From Sulfurimonas lithotrophica (GTDB lineage Bacteria; Campylobacterota; Campylobacteria; Campylobacterales; Sulfurimonadaceae), in assembly GCF_009258225.1 (NCBI RefSeq), contig NZ_CP043617.1:682001-746000 (forward strand): DNA of 64,000 bases, given 5' to 3'. The notes beneath the pieces were generated by a model. The model did no database searches and was not told where the DNA came from. It worked only from the letters and a program-made list of their open reading frames with translations. This document shows, one piece after another, positions 46,707 through 55,949 of this stretch. Both the position numbers and the translations under genes were made by a program. Position 1 is the stretch's first letter; each line of letters begins with the position of its first letter.

Positions 46707-48593
46707 ATGTATATACTAGGGATATCATCTTATTATCATGATAGCGGTGTAGCACTAATAAAAGATGAAAATATTATTGCAGCTGTCCATGAAGAACGGT
46801 TTACAAGGATAAAACAAGATGATTCTTTTCCAAAAGAGTCAATTAAGTATTGTTTAAAAGAAGCAGGAATCAACTTAGAAGATATAGATTATATAGCTTT
46901 TTATGATAAACCCTTTATAAAATTTGAAAGGTTACTTGAAACATATTTAACAGAAGCTCCAAGAGGTTTTCAATCATTTTTAATGTCTATGCCTGTATGG
47001 TTGAAAGATAAGCTGTTTTTAAAAGAAACATTAGCTCGAGAGTTTAAAGTTTTATTTGAGGAATTAAATCCAGATTGTACTGAAAAGCAATCAAAAGAGT
47101 TTAAGTCAAAAGTAATAGAAAAATTTATGTTTGGAGAACATCATCAAAGTCATGCAGCAAGTGCTTTTTATCCTAGTTCTTATGAAGATGCTGCAATTTT
47201 AACTATCGATGGAGTTGGAGAGTGGGCTACAACTTCATTAGCATATGGTAATGAAAATAAAATAGAGTTTCTAAAAGAGATTCATTTCCCACATTCATTA
47301 GGCCTTTTATACTCAGCATTTACTTATTACACTGGATTTAAAGTAAATAGTGGTGAATATAAAGTAATGGGATTGGCTCCTTATGGAGAACCAAAGTATT
47401 CTAAGCTTATTAAAGAGAATATACTTGATATTAAAGATGATGGTTCTTTTAAGCTTAATATGAGCTATTTTAATTACACAACTGGTTTAACAATGACTAG
47501 TGAAAAATTTCATAAGTTATTTGGTGCACCTCCAAGAGAAAGGGAAGGGGAACTGTCTCAAAGAGAGATGGATTTGGCAGCTTCAATTCAAGATGTTACA
47601 GAAGAGATAATGATAAAACTTGCTCGTCATGCGAAAGAAGTTACAGGAAGTAAAAATCTATGTTTGGCTGGTGGAGTAGCACTAAACTGTGTTGGAAACG
47701 GAAAAATATTAAAAGAAGGTATTTTTGATAATATTTGGATTCAACCTGCTGCAGGTGATGCAGGTGGAGCACTTGGCGGTGCATATTCTGTTTATTATCA
47801 AGAGTTAGATAATAAAAGAACTATTAATACAGAGGATATAGATAAAATGCAAGGTTCATATTTAGGACCTAAATTTTCAAATACTGAAATTAAAGTATAT
47901 TTAGATAGCGTAAATGCTAAATATGAGCTAATTGAAGATGAAAATAAACTACTTGATATTGTTTCAAATGAACTTGTTAATGAGAAAGTAATTGGATGGC
48001 ATTATGATAGAATGGAATATGGGCCAAGGTCATTAGGACATAGAAGTATAATAGGTGATGCAAGAAGTAAAAAAATGCAAGAGACAATGAATCTGAAAAT
48101 TAAGTATAGAGAGAGTTTTAGACCTTTTGCTCCATCTGTTTTAAGAGAAAAAGTAAATGAATGGTATGAATTAGATACAGATAGTCCATATATGCTCTTA
48201 GTTGCACCTGTTAAAAAAGAGAAATGTTTTGAAATGACAGAAGAACAAAAAAAACTTTTTGGTATTGAAAAATTAAATGTTCCAAGAAGTGAAATACCTG
48301 CAGTTACACATATAGATTACAGTGCAAGAATTCAAACTGTACATAAAGAAACAAACCCTAGATATCATAAACTTATTTCTAAGTTCGAACAAAAAACAGC
48401 TTGTGCAACAATAGTAAACACATCGTTTAATGTTAGAGGTGAACCAATAGTATGTACACCGGAAGATAGTTATAGATGTTTTATGAGAACAGAAATGGAC
48501 ATTCTCGTTATTGATGATTTTATCCTATATAAAAATGCTCAACCGAAATTTGAAGATAAAGGAAACTGGCAAGATGAATTTGAATTGGATTAA
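46707..48593 (+). CDS. Carbamoyltransferase (NodU/TobZ family)
   Basis: It transfers a carbamoyl group from carbamoyl phosphate, through carbamoyl-adenylate, to a hydroxyl of a sugar or similar acceptor. The 628-residue protein has the N-terminal Kae1-like domain with GISSYYHDSG, HEERF and metal-site histidines in EHHQSHAA (144-151). A C-terminal YrdC-like region contains GPRSLGHRSI. In this locus the acceptor is most likely a sugar of the surface glycan. It forms a block with SxtJ-like, DUF5989-like and SGNH proteins. Confidence 0.9.
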   Translation: MYILGISSYYHDSGVALIKDENIIAAVHEERFTRIKQDDSFPKESIKYCLKEAGINLEDIDYIAFYDKPFIKFERLLETYLTEAPRGFQSFLMSMPVWLKDKLFLKETLAREFKVLFEELNPDCTEKQSKEFKSKVIEKFMFGEHHQSHAASAFYPSSYEDAAILTIDGVGEWATTSLAYGNENKIEFLKEIHFPHSLGLLYSAFTYYTGFKVNSGEYKVMGLAPYGEPKYSKLIKENILDIKDDGSFKLNMSYFNYTTGLTMTSEKFHKLFGAPPREREGELSQREMDLAASIQDVTEEIMIKLARHAKEVTGSKNLCLAGGVALNCVGNGKILKEGIFDNIWIQPAAGDAGGALGGAYSVYYQELDNKRTINTEDIDKMQGSYLGPKFSNTEIKVYLDSVNAKYELIEDENKLLDIVSNELVNEKVIGWHYDRMEYGPRSLGHRSIIGDARSKKMQETMNLKIKYRESFRPFAPSVLREKVNEWYELDTDSPYMLLVAPVKKEKCFEMTEEQKKLFGIEKLNVPRSEIPAVTHIDYSARIQTVHKETNPRYHKLISKFEQKTACATIVNTSFNVRGEPIVCTPEDSYRCFMRTEMDILVIDDFILYKNAQPKFEDKGNWQDEFELD

Positions 48594-48594
48594 T

Positions 48595-49854
48595 ATGTTC
48601 AAAATGCAATATTTTAAAATTATTTTTTATAATCTGTTAATATTTTTCATTCTCTATATTGCTGTTGCATACTATTTTTATAATAAATTAGATCAAAATG
48701 TAAAAGTTGTAAATAGAACTTATAACAGTAATAATATTCGAGCTTCATACCCTACATATAGTAATTTAGATAAACAAACTGCTATAAAGATATTTGATGA
48801 ATATGCAGCTCCAAAATCAAGTTACGAACCGTTTATAGCATACAGACGTCAAATGTATAACGGAACAGTAGTCAATATTGATAACAATGGATTTAGAAAA
48901 TCTACTAATCATAGTTTAAATGATTCTACTTGGTTTTTTGGTGGGTCTACTATGTGGGGAACGGGAGCAACAGATGAGACAACCATTCCCTCATTTTTTG
49001 CTAAATATACAGGCGAAAAAGTACTGAACCTTGGAGAAAGTGGATATACATCTTTTCAAGAATTTATTAATTTGCAGTTAATGTTATTAAGGGGGTATAA
49101 GCCAAAAAGGGTCTTTTTTTATGATGGTCAAAATGATGGATATAGATATTGTCAAAAAAACGAACCAGTACCTTCTCATGCTTATTACTCTAGATATCTA
49201 CAAATGATAAATAGTTATCCAAGAATGAAAAAACAGTTAAATAATATGTCACAAAATAAAAATAGAATGCTTCAAGAAACTTCTTTTTTTAAATATGTAG
49301 ATATTAAAATGAATGGACTTTTTTCAAAAATTGCCAGCTTTATGTATTCACCGTTTTCTTATTTTTTTAAAAATCAAAATCCTTCAAGAGCATACAAAAG
49401 CTTATCATTTAATTCAGATAAATCTTTTAAAGATTTTTCAAAAGAAAATGATTATTTAATATGTAGTAAAGAAGAGAATGCAAGACGAGCTGCTAAAGTA
49501 ACAGTTTTTTCATGGTTAAATGCATATAAGCTTTTAAAAGATGAAGGAATACACGTAGGATTTATATTACAACCAACAGCAGTATATAATCCAAGTAGAT
49601 ATGAATTAGATTATATAATAAATGAAACAAAGCAAAGAATAGTAGACGAAGCTGATAACTATACAGTTTACTATGATGTCCTTAGAGATGAGTGGAATAA
49701 ACAGTGTAGTGCTTATGGAATATGTGATTCTTTAATAGACTTAAGTGGTGCTTTTTTTGATAATGAAAATCCGATATTTGTAGACGCATGTCACGTCGCA
49801 CCTATTGGTAATGAAATAGTTGCAAAAAAACTTATTAAATATATAAAAGAATGA
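48595..49854 (+). CDS. Membrane-anchored SGNH/GDSL-like protein
   Basis: About 419 residues: an N-terminal membrane anchor (about 8-28), then an extracytoplasmic domain with an SGNH-like layout. WFFGGSTMWGTGA holds the candidate nucleophile serine (block I), then NLGESGYTS, YDGQNDG, and a late DACHVAPIGNEIVA with a D-x-x-H pair. Such proteins add or remove acyl groups on polysaccharides, but the substrate is not known here. Its start is one base after the carbamoyltransferase stop; in-frame ATGs upstream overlap that gene. Confidence 0.75.
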   Translation: MFKMQYFKIIFYNLLIFFILYIAVAYYFYNKLDQNVKVVNRTYNSNNIRASYPTYSNLDKQTAIKIFDEYAAPKSSYEPFIAYRRQMYNGTVVNIDNNGFRKSTNHSLNDSTWFFGGSTMWGTGATDETTIPSFFAKYTGEKVLNLGESGYTSFQEFINLQLMLLRGYKPKRVFFYDGQNDGYRYCQKNEPVPSHAYYSRYLQMINSYPRMKKQLNNMSQNKNRMLQETSFFKYVDIKMNGLFSKIASFMYSPFSYFFKNQNPSRAYKSLSFNSDKSFKDFSKENDYLICSKEENARRAAKVTVFSWLNAYKLLKDEGIHVGFILQPTAVYNPSRYELDYIINETKQRIVDEADNYTVYYDVLRDEWNKQCSAYGICDSLIDLSGAFFDNENPIFVDACHVAPIGNEIVAKKLIKYIKE

Positions 49855-49959
49855 GTCTAAAATTTAATTTAGTAAAGCTGTTTCCTGCTAACAAGTCAGG
49901 ATTATTTATAACTAAGAATAATATGCTAGAATTCACGTTTTAAGAGAAGGATTATTTAA

Positions 49960-51435
49960 ATGAAAATATGTATGATTATACCACCTAAATATGGGGATCA
50001 ATATGTTAGAAGAGAGGCTAAAGATGCTAGTTATTCTATTGATCCGTTTATGCCATATACTCAACCTCTTCACTATGCACTTATACAAAGAGAATTAAAT
50101 GATATTGAAATAAATATAATAGACGCACAACTAGATCATTTAAGCAATAAAGAAGTATTAGATAAACTTGATAGTATTAATCCAGATATAGTTATAACAT
50201 ATTTATCTTGGACATGTATCCCCCATGATAGAGTTTTAGCTGAAAGTAAGTATCCTACAATTGCAATTATTTTACAACAAAGAATAGACCAACTAGAAGC
50301 TTGTGAAATATATAAACTAAAAAGTAAGTATATATTGTATAAAGAGTTGGAAGCACCACTTATTGAAGCGTTAAAAGAGTTTCAGGAAAAAGGTGATATA
50401 GAAACAGCTAATGGTGTAATTGTAAATAGTAATGGTACATATAAATTGTTGGCTCCACCAAAAGCATATCATTTAAGTGATCTTCCTAAACCAGATTTTG
50501 AAGCATTTCGATTTTCTGACTATATAAAACTAAGAGAAGATATATCACCTGATATGAGAGCTAGAACAGCACACTTAAGTACTATGAAAAATTGTCCTTT
50601 TGGTTGTTCTTTTTGTGGAAGTTCAAATGATGGAAGTAAGGTTGAATATCAAACAGCTGAGCAGGTAGTAGATCAATTAAAATATTTACATGACACTTAT
50701 AATATAAATGTTTTTATTTTATCTTGTAATGTATTTACGACTAATAAAAAGAGAGCTAGAAAAATAGCCCAAGGTATTATTGAATCTGGAATGAAAATAA
50801 AATACAGTATAAATGACCGTGTTGGAAACTGGGATAAAGATTTAGCAGACTTATTGGCAAAATCAGGATGTTATGAAGTAAGATGTGGTGTTGAAGCAGT
50901 TGATCCAAAGGTTCAAAAAGTTCTTAATAAACCTTGGGATGTGGAGAAGTTAAAAGAACAATTCAAGATTATTCATGATGCTGGAATTAGGGTTAGTACA
51001 TGTTTTACAACAGGTGTACCTGGTGAAACAAAACAATCTTTAGATATGAATGCAAAATTTATTAGTGATATAGATGCCGATGGTTTTACAACAAGTCCTC
51101 TTTTTATTATGCCTGCTTCACCTTTATATTATAAGTTAAAATCAGAGAAGAAACTTTTAACAATGGACTGGCATAAATACCATGAACTTAAAGAACTTGT
51201 ATATGTTAATGAAACTTACGACAATATGGAGGAGATACTTTCTGCAGAAAGATATATGAAAAGAAAAGTATATCTATATAATATGCAAAGGTTTGATAGA
51301 GGAATTAACTATGTTTTTAAAAATGTAGCTAAATATCTTGCGACATTTGATTCTCTTAAAAAAATTGTTATGTCCATAATCCCAAAACGTACAATAGGAG
51401 TTTTAAAAAATAAACTATATTATAAGCAGAGATAG
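49960..51435 (+). CDS. B12-binding-domain radical SAM protein
   Basis: A 491-residue enzyme. An N-terminal Rossmann-like domain (about 1-110) resembles the cobalamin-binding region of class B radical SAM enzymes, and the radical SAM core has C212, C216 and C219 (CPFGCSFC). FTTGVPGETKQSL is typical of the barrel. In polysaccharide loci such enzymes are thought to methylate or rearrange sugars; the reaction here is unknown. A cobalamin-binding DxHxxG motif is not seen. A 105-base gap precedes it, so it might have its own promoter. Confidence 0.8.
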   Translation: MKICMIIPPKYGDQYVRREAKDASYSIDPFMPYTQPLHYALIQRELNDIEINIIDAQLDHLSNKEVLDKLDSINPDIVITYLSWTCIPHDRVLAESKYPTIAIILQQRIDQLEACEIYKLKSKYILYKELEAPLIEALKEFQEKGDIETANGVIVNSNGTYKLLAPPKAYHLSDLPKPDFEAFRFSDYIKLREDISPDMRARTAHLSTMKNCPFGCSFCGSSNDGSKVEYQTAEQVVDQLKYLHDTYNINVFILSCNVFTTNKKRARKIAQGIIESGMKIKYSINDRVGNWDKDLADLLAKSGCYEVRCGVEAVDPKVQKVLNKPWDVEKLKEQFKIIHDAGIRVSTCFTTGVPGETKQSLDMNAKFISDIDADGFTTSPLFIMPASPLYYKLKSEKKLLTMDWHKYHELKELVYVNETYDNMEEILSAERYMKRKVYLYNMQRFDRGINYVFKNVAKYLATFDSLKKIVMSIIPKRTIGVLKNKLYYKQR

Positions 51436-51440
51436 AGGAA

Positions 51441-52841
51441 TTGAATCAGTATATATATAATTTTGCAAATAGATTAGTTAACAGTTTTAGCTCTATTGTA
51501 TTTGTCATAATTTTAGGTAATACTCTTTCTCAAGAAGAGGTTGGAATATACTCTCTCGTATTATTGGCATCTGCTTATGCAATCTCTCTTTTAACATTGA
51601 AAATAAATCCTAGTATCATTCAGAGACTGAATGATACTAAAAACAAAAACTTATTAAACCAATATTTTACTGCAGGATTAATAAGTACACTTGCTTTTTC
51701 TGTTTTAATTGTATCTATTTATTATACGTTCTCTAACATGATTATGGATGGTTTTAATTTAGAAAATAAAAATTTTATATATCTTGCTTCATTTCTTGCT
51801 TTTACACTAACTATAAGAGGATATGTAGATCATATTTTAATGTCTTTATTACAAAACAAGTATCTTTTTTTTATATCTTCAATAGCTTTTGTAGTTAATA
51901 TTATCTCTTATTTTATACTAGCCAATATTTACAGTTCCAGTATTGAAGTTGCTATTTATTCTATTTATATAGCAAATATATTATATGTTGTTATGGGAAT
52001 ATTCAAAATATTTCAGTATTACAAATTTTTAATAGATAAAAATATTTTATTATGTATTAAATCTATTATGACATTCTCTTTCATAGTATATTTTGTATCA
52101 TTAGCAGATTTTATGAATAGCAATATAGCACTTTTAATAATTAATCAGCATTTAGGCAAAGAAGATGTGGCAGTTTATAATTATGCCATTAAGATTGCAA
52201 TGTTGTTCCTAATAATTGGGGCAAGTATTTCAAATGTTAATTATCCTAAAATGACAAAACTATTCAGTGAAAATAAAATTGATGAAATATCAAACCTTTT
52301 AACTGTTACATTGAAAATGAACTTTTATTTTATTTTAATATGTTCAATTATTTTTTTAAGTATATCAAATGAAATAATAGCTTTGATTTTGCCTCCTGAA
52401 TATCAGAGTATGGTTGAATTGTTGTTTATTATATTGCCTGGAATAGTTCTTTTTTCTGGTTTTATGGCTATTAAGTCGTTGTTTAATGCACTTAATATGC
52501 CATCAGTCGGATTACTGATAGTATGGGGCTCATTGATACTAAATGTTATTTTTTCTCTAATACTAGTTCCAAAGTACGGACTATATGGTGGTGCAGTGAG
52601 TACAATAATTTCTTTTTTATTCAATCCATTGTGTATTATTTTTCTAATAAGAATCAAGACAGATTTTGTTATTGATTTTAGTTTTTTATATTTTATATTT
52701 CCATTCTATTTAATAAGTGTTTATTTAGTTTACCAGTTTCAGAGTGAAATAGGTATAAAGCTCGTTATAAGTATGGTTTTTATATTATTTGCCTCTCTTA
52801 TAACAAACCCTATAAAAATATATAGAAGGTATAAAAAATAA
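51441..52841 (+). CDS. wzx: Polysaccharide flippase (Wzx-like)
   Basis: A 466-residue protein with 12-14 membrane helices and the layout of the MATE-like polysaccharide exporters: FANRLVNSFSSIVF, LGKEDVAVYNYAIKIA and GGAVSTIISF. It should flip the undecaprenyl-linked repeat unit to the periplasmic face. The best start is TTG at 51441, just after GAGGAA; spacing is short, so the exact start is uncertain. With the polymerase-like gene at 57256 it indicates a Wzx/Wzy-type pathway. Confidence 0.85.
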   Translation: MNQYIYNFANRLVNSFSSIVFVIILGNTLSQEEVGIYSLVLLASAYAISLLTLKINPSIIQRLNDTKNKNLLNQYFTAGLISTLAFSVLIVSIYYTFSNMIMDGFNLENKNFIYLASFLAFTLTIRGYVDHILMSLLQNKYLFFISSIAFVVNIISYFILANIYSSSIEVAIYSIYIANILYVVMGIFKIFQYYKFLIDKNILLCIKSIMTFSFIVYFVSLADFMNSNIALLIINQHLGKEDVAVYNYAIKIAMLFLIIGASISNVNYPKMTKLFSENKIDEISNLLTVTLKMNFYFILICSIIFLSISNEIIALILPPEYQSMVELLFIILPGIVLFSGFMAIKSLFNALNMPSVGLLIVWGSLILNVIFSLILVPKYGLYGGAVSTIISFLFNPLCIIFLIRIKTDFVIDFSFLYFIFPFYLISVYLVYQFQSEIGIKLVISMVFILFASLITNPIKIYRRYKK

Positions 52842-54061
52842 TGGATAAGGCAAGGATATATAGTTTACTTAAGTCAAATTTTAATTATGTTACTCAAAAT
52901 GGTTATGAAGGGTATGACCCAAAAATATTTGATTATATGCCATTCTCATCCAAAACATCTTTTAAACCAACATTTAAGAATAAAGTTCTAAGAAGACTTG
53001 AAATTGAAATTTTTAGAAGAAAGTTTCCAAATTTATTAATTCCGTACTTAAATTTATGTAACATTAATGCTAAAACAACAATTCCATATGGGTTGGGTGT
53101 TTTTATGCAGTGTTATGCTCAAATGTATCGTGTAGAGAAAAACATTGAATTTTTGAATGAAGCAAAAAAAGTTGCTTCTATCGCTTCTGATATGTTAATA
53201 CCAGTCAAAGGAGGATTAGGTATACCTAATCCTTCAAATGGTAAAGAAGTTAAATACGGTGATGGCATATTTAATGATTCAACTGCATTTTTACCTGGTG
53301 GAAGTGAAGTTTTTTTTGGCTTTTATAATTTATATAATATAACGAATGACAAGTCGTATTTCCAATTTTGTCAACAAATTGCAGATGGGTTTATTAATGC
53401 ATTCACACTTAAACATGTTAGCGAAGAAAAATGGGTGTTTGATTATTCAAATAAGGGTGACAATTCACATGTATTAAATGCTAATGCACTAGGAATGTCA
53501 TGTTTGGCATTGATGTATAAAGAAACAAAAGATGAAAAATATAAAAACATAGTGGAAAAGTTGTATAATTATTTAGAACCATATATGCATTATGAAAATA
53601 TTCCTTATGCAGGAATAGAAGATAAGAAAAGTAATAAATCTTGGTTTGGTTGTGATGCATATCACACTGGCTTTACACTGAGAGGAATGTATGAAACTGC
53701 TGATATCTTGAACTATGACAAAACTCATATTATAAAACAGATAAAACAAATGATTATGGATTTTGTTATTGATGATAAGATAATAGTTTATAAAGGAATA
53801 GGACAAAAAGGTTTACATCAAGATATTCATGCTTTATCTGAATACATACGAATTTTTTCTACATTTTATGATTTTTTTGATGAATCAGAAAAAAATCTGT
53901 ATAAAGACTTGGTAATGAAAAATATAAATGATTTTATATTACCTGATGAAAGTTCCTACTATTATACTGTTAATAGAAATAAGAAGTTCTATTTATATAT
54001 GCCAAGATGGAGTCACGGACCGATGATGAATGCACTTAGCTTACTATATGACAAAATTTAA
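52841..54061 (+). CDS. Unknown protein with probable (alpha/alpha)6-barrel
   Basis: I do not recognise the exact family. The 406-residue protein has no signal peptide or membrane helix and shows alternating helices with aromatic and glycine-rich turns (KGGLGIPNPSNGK, NANALGMSCLAL, GCDAYHTGFTLRGMYE, RWSHGPMMNAL). This is the pattern of toroidal glycosidase, lyase or epimerase folds. Position between flippase and sulfotransferase genes suggests a role on the glycan, perhaps inside the cell because no export signal is seen. The ATG overlaps the flippase stop by one base. Confidence 0.6.
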   Translation: MDKARIYSLLKSNFNYVTQNGYEGYDPKIFDYMPFSSKTSFKPTFKNKVLRRLEIEIFRRKFPNLLIPYLNLCNINAKTTIPYGLGVFMQCYAQMYRVEKNIEFLNEAKKVASIASDMLIPVKGGLGIPNPSNGKEVKYGDGIFNDSTAFLPGGSEVFFGFYNLYNITNDKSYFQFCQQIADGFINAFTLKHVSEEKWVFDYSNKGDNSHVLNANALGMSCLALMYKETKDEKYKNIVEKLYNYLEPYMHYENIPYAGIEDKKSNKSWFGCDAYHTGFTLRGMYETADILNYDKTHIIKQIKQMIMDFVIDDKIIVYKGIGQKGLHQDIHALSEYIRIFSTFYDFFDESEKNLYKDLVMKNINDFILPDESSYYYTVNRNKKFYLYMPRWSHGPMMNALSLLYDKI

Positions 54062-54064
54062 ACT

Positions 54065-55003
54065 ATGAAAAAATATATTAACTTTATTTTATTTAAAATT
54101 TTAAACTTTATCTCTCCAATAATAAGAATATGGGAATCAATATTAATAAAAAAATATAGTGTTTTGCCACTCAAGCATGAACCTGTATTTATAGTTGGTG
54201 CACCAAGAACTGGTAGTACAATTTTGTATCAAGTCTTGACGAATGAACTAGATAGTATCTATATTAATAATTTGACTTGTAAATTTTTTAGAAATTCTTT
54301 TTTTGGAATGTGGTTAAGTTCTAAGTTCTATAGATATAAAGCCCACAATACTTTTAATTCAAAATATGGAGATACTAATGGTCTAAACTCACCAAGTGAA
54401 TGTGGACAATTTTGGTACAGATGGCTTCCAAAAGATATTTATTTTTTAAAAGCATCAGATATAAAAGATGAAATAAGAAATGAAATTAGAGATGAAGTTA
54501 CTGCAATAATAAACTATCATGATAAACCATTAATAATAAAAAATTTAGGTATGGGTCAAAGACTGGACCTATTAAAGGATGTTTTTCCAAATGCAAAAAT
54601 AATATATATTGATAGGAACCCAATACTTACAGCACAGTCTATTTTAAAGGCAAGATTAAAACAAGACTATCCTGAAAACAAGATATGGAGTATAAAACCA
54701 AAAAATTATCTTATATTAGAATCTTATTCTTTACATAGTCAAATAATAGGACAAATATATTATCTACAAAAGCAGATTTTAGAAGATTTAGGTAAGTTTT
54801 CTAATACATTTCAGTTAAATTATTCGGATCTAAATGATAAAATAAAATTAATCAGTTGTAAAAAATTTATTACAAGTAAGAATAGAGATAATTATGAAGA
54901 TTCAGTTATAAACAATAAAGAAAAATTAACATTAAATTTAAATGAAATAAATATATTAGAATCAGAGATAAAAAAATATGATTGGACAAACTATGATAAA
55001 TAA
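54065..55003 (+). CDS. PAPS-dependent sulfotransferase family protein
   Basis: A 312-residue protein with the sulfotransferase PAPS loops. The 5'-phosphosulfate loop GAPRTGST is at 45-52 with R48 and T49. The 3'-phosphate region reads YIDRNPILTAQSILKAR. The N-terminal 30 residues are hydrophobic and amphipathic and may associate with the membrane. The same operon makes PAPS and removes PAP, so sulfate transfer to a glycan intermediate is the natural reading. The acceptor sugar is unknown. Confidence 0.85.
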   Translation: MKKYINFILFKILNFISPIIRIWESILIKKYSVLPLKHEPVFIVGAPRTGSTILYQVLTNELDSIYINNLTCKFFRNSFFGMWLSSKFYRYKAHNTFNSKYGDTNGLNSPSECGQFWYRWLPKDIYFLKASDIKDEIRNEIRDEVTAIINYHDKPLIIKNLGMGQRLDLLKDVFPNAKIIYIDRNPILTAQSILKARLKQDYPENKIWSIKPKNYLILESYSLHSQIIGQIYYLQKQILEDLGKFSNTFQLNYSDLNDKIKLISCKKFITSKNRDNYEDSVINNKEKLTLNLNEINILESEIKKYDWTNYDK

Positions 55004-55949
55004 AGAACTTTATAAAAAATTTTGTGATAGTGAACCAATACCTATATTTAGCCAATATTGGTGGTTAGATAGTGTATGCGGCAGTGATGGTTGGGATGTG
55101 CTTTTAGTAGTTAAAGGTAATGATATATGGGCTTCTATGCCTTACTATAAAACTAAGAGAGGTTTTTTTGATATTATAACTATGCCTACACTAACCCAAA
55201 ATATGGGAATATATGTTAAATATCCTCAAAATCAAAAAAGTCATAAAAAAATATCTTGGGAAAATGAAATGACGAAAAAGTTATTTGATAAGTTACCAAA
55301 GTTTGACAGCTATTTATGTAACTTTCATTATAATGTTTCTAATTGGATGGAATTATATTGGAATAATTTTAACTGTACAACACATTACACATATGTAATC
55401 AATGACTTAGATAATTTAGATGAAGTTTACAATAATTTTGACAAAAGCTATAGAAATAAGATTGCCAATGCAAAAAAGAAAGTAGAAGTAAAAACAGGGA
55501 TGAATATATCCGACTTTTTTGATATAAATAAGATGACTTTTGAAAGGCAAAATATTGACATACCATATAGCTTAAATTTTTTAGAAAAACATGATTATGC
55601 ATTAGCTAAAAATAATGCAAGAGAAATTTTTTATGCAGTTGATGAATTAAATAATATTCATTCTGCACTATATCTTACATGGGATAAAAAATCATCATAT
55701 GTACATATGGTTGGTGAAGACCCTGAATTAAGGAATAGTGCAGCTGGACTACTGTTGATTTGGGAAGCTATAAAATACACAAAAGAAGTATTGGGTTTAA
55801 ATATATTTGACTTTGAAGGAAGTATGCTTAAAAACGTAGAACAAGTAAGGAGAAAATTTGGTGCTACACAGACACAATATTTTTCAATAAGTAAGGTAAA
55901 CTCTAAAACAATAAAATTTAAAAACTTTTTTAAAGATATCGTAAAATGA
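54993..55949 (+). CDS. FemAB/GNAT-like acyltransferase
   Basis: About 318 residues with the double-GNAT layout of FemAB-like proteins: an N-terminal half with FSQYWWLDSVCG, and a C-terminal half with SALYLTWD, YVHMVGEDPELRNSAAGLLLIWEAI and FDFEGSM. It probably acylates an amino group (amino acid or acetyl) on the glycan. The ATG at 54993 lies inside the sulfotransferase stop region; a second in-frame ATG at 54978 is possible. It overlaps the deacetylase gene by four bases. Confidence 0.75.
   Translation: MINKELYKKFCDSEPIPIFSQYWWLDSVCGSDGWDVLLVVKGNDIWASMPYYKTKRGFFDIITMPTLTQNMGIYVKYPQNQKSHKKISWENEMTKKLFDKLPKFDSYLCNFHYNVSNWMELYWNNFNCTTHYTYVINDLDNLDEVYNNFDKSYRNKIANAKKKVEVKTGMNISDFFDINKMTFERQNIDIPYSLNFLEKHDYALAKNNAREIFYAVDELNNIHSALYLTWDKKSSYVHMVGEDPELRNSAAGLLLIWEAIKYTKEVLGLNIFDFEGSMLKNVEQVRRKFGATQTQYFSISKVNSKTIKFKNFFKDIVK

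Noticed and set aside
49855-49959. Small gene in the gap before the radical SAM gene
   Set aside because: No frame has both a start codon with a ribosome site and more than about 20 codons.
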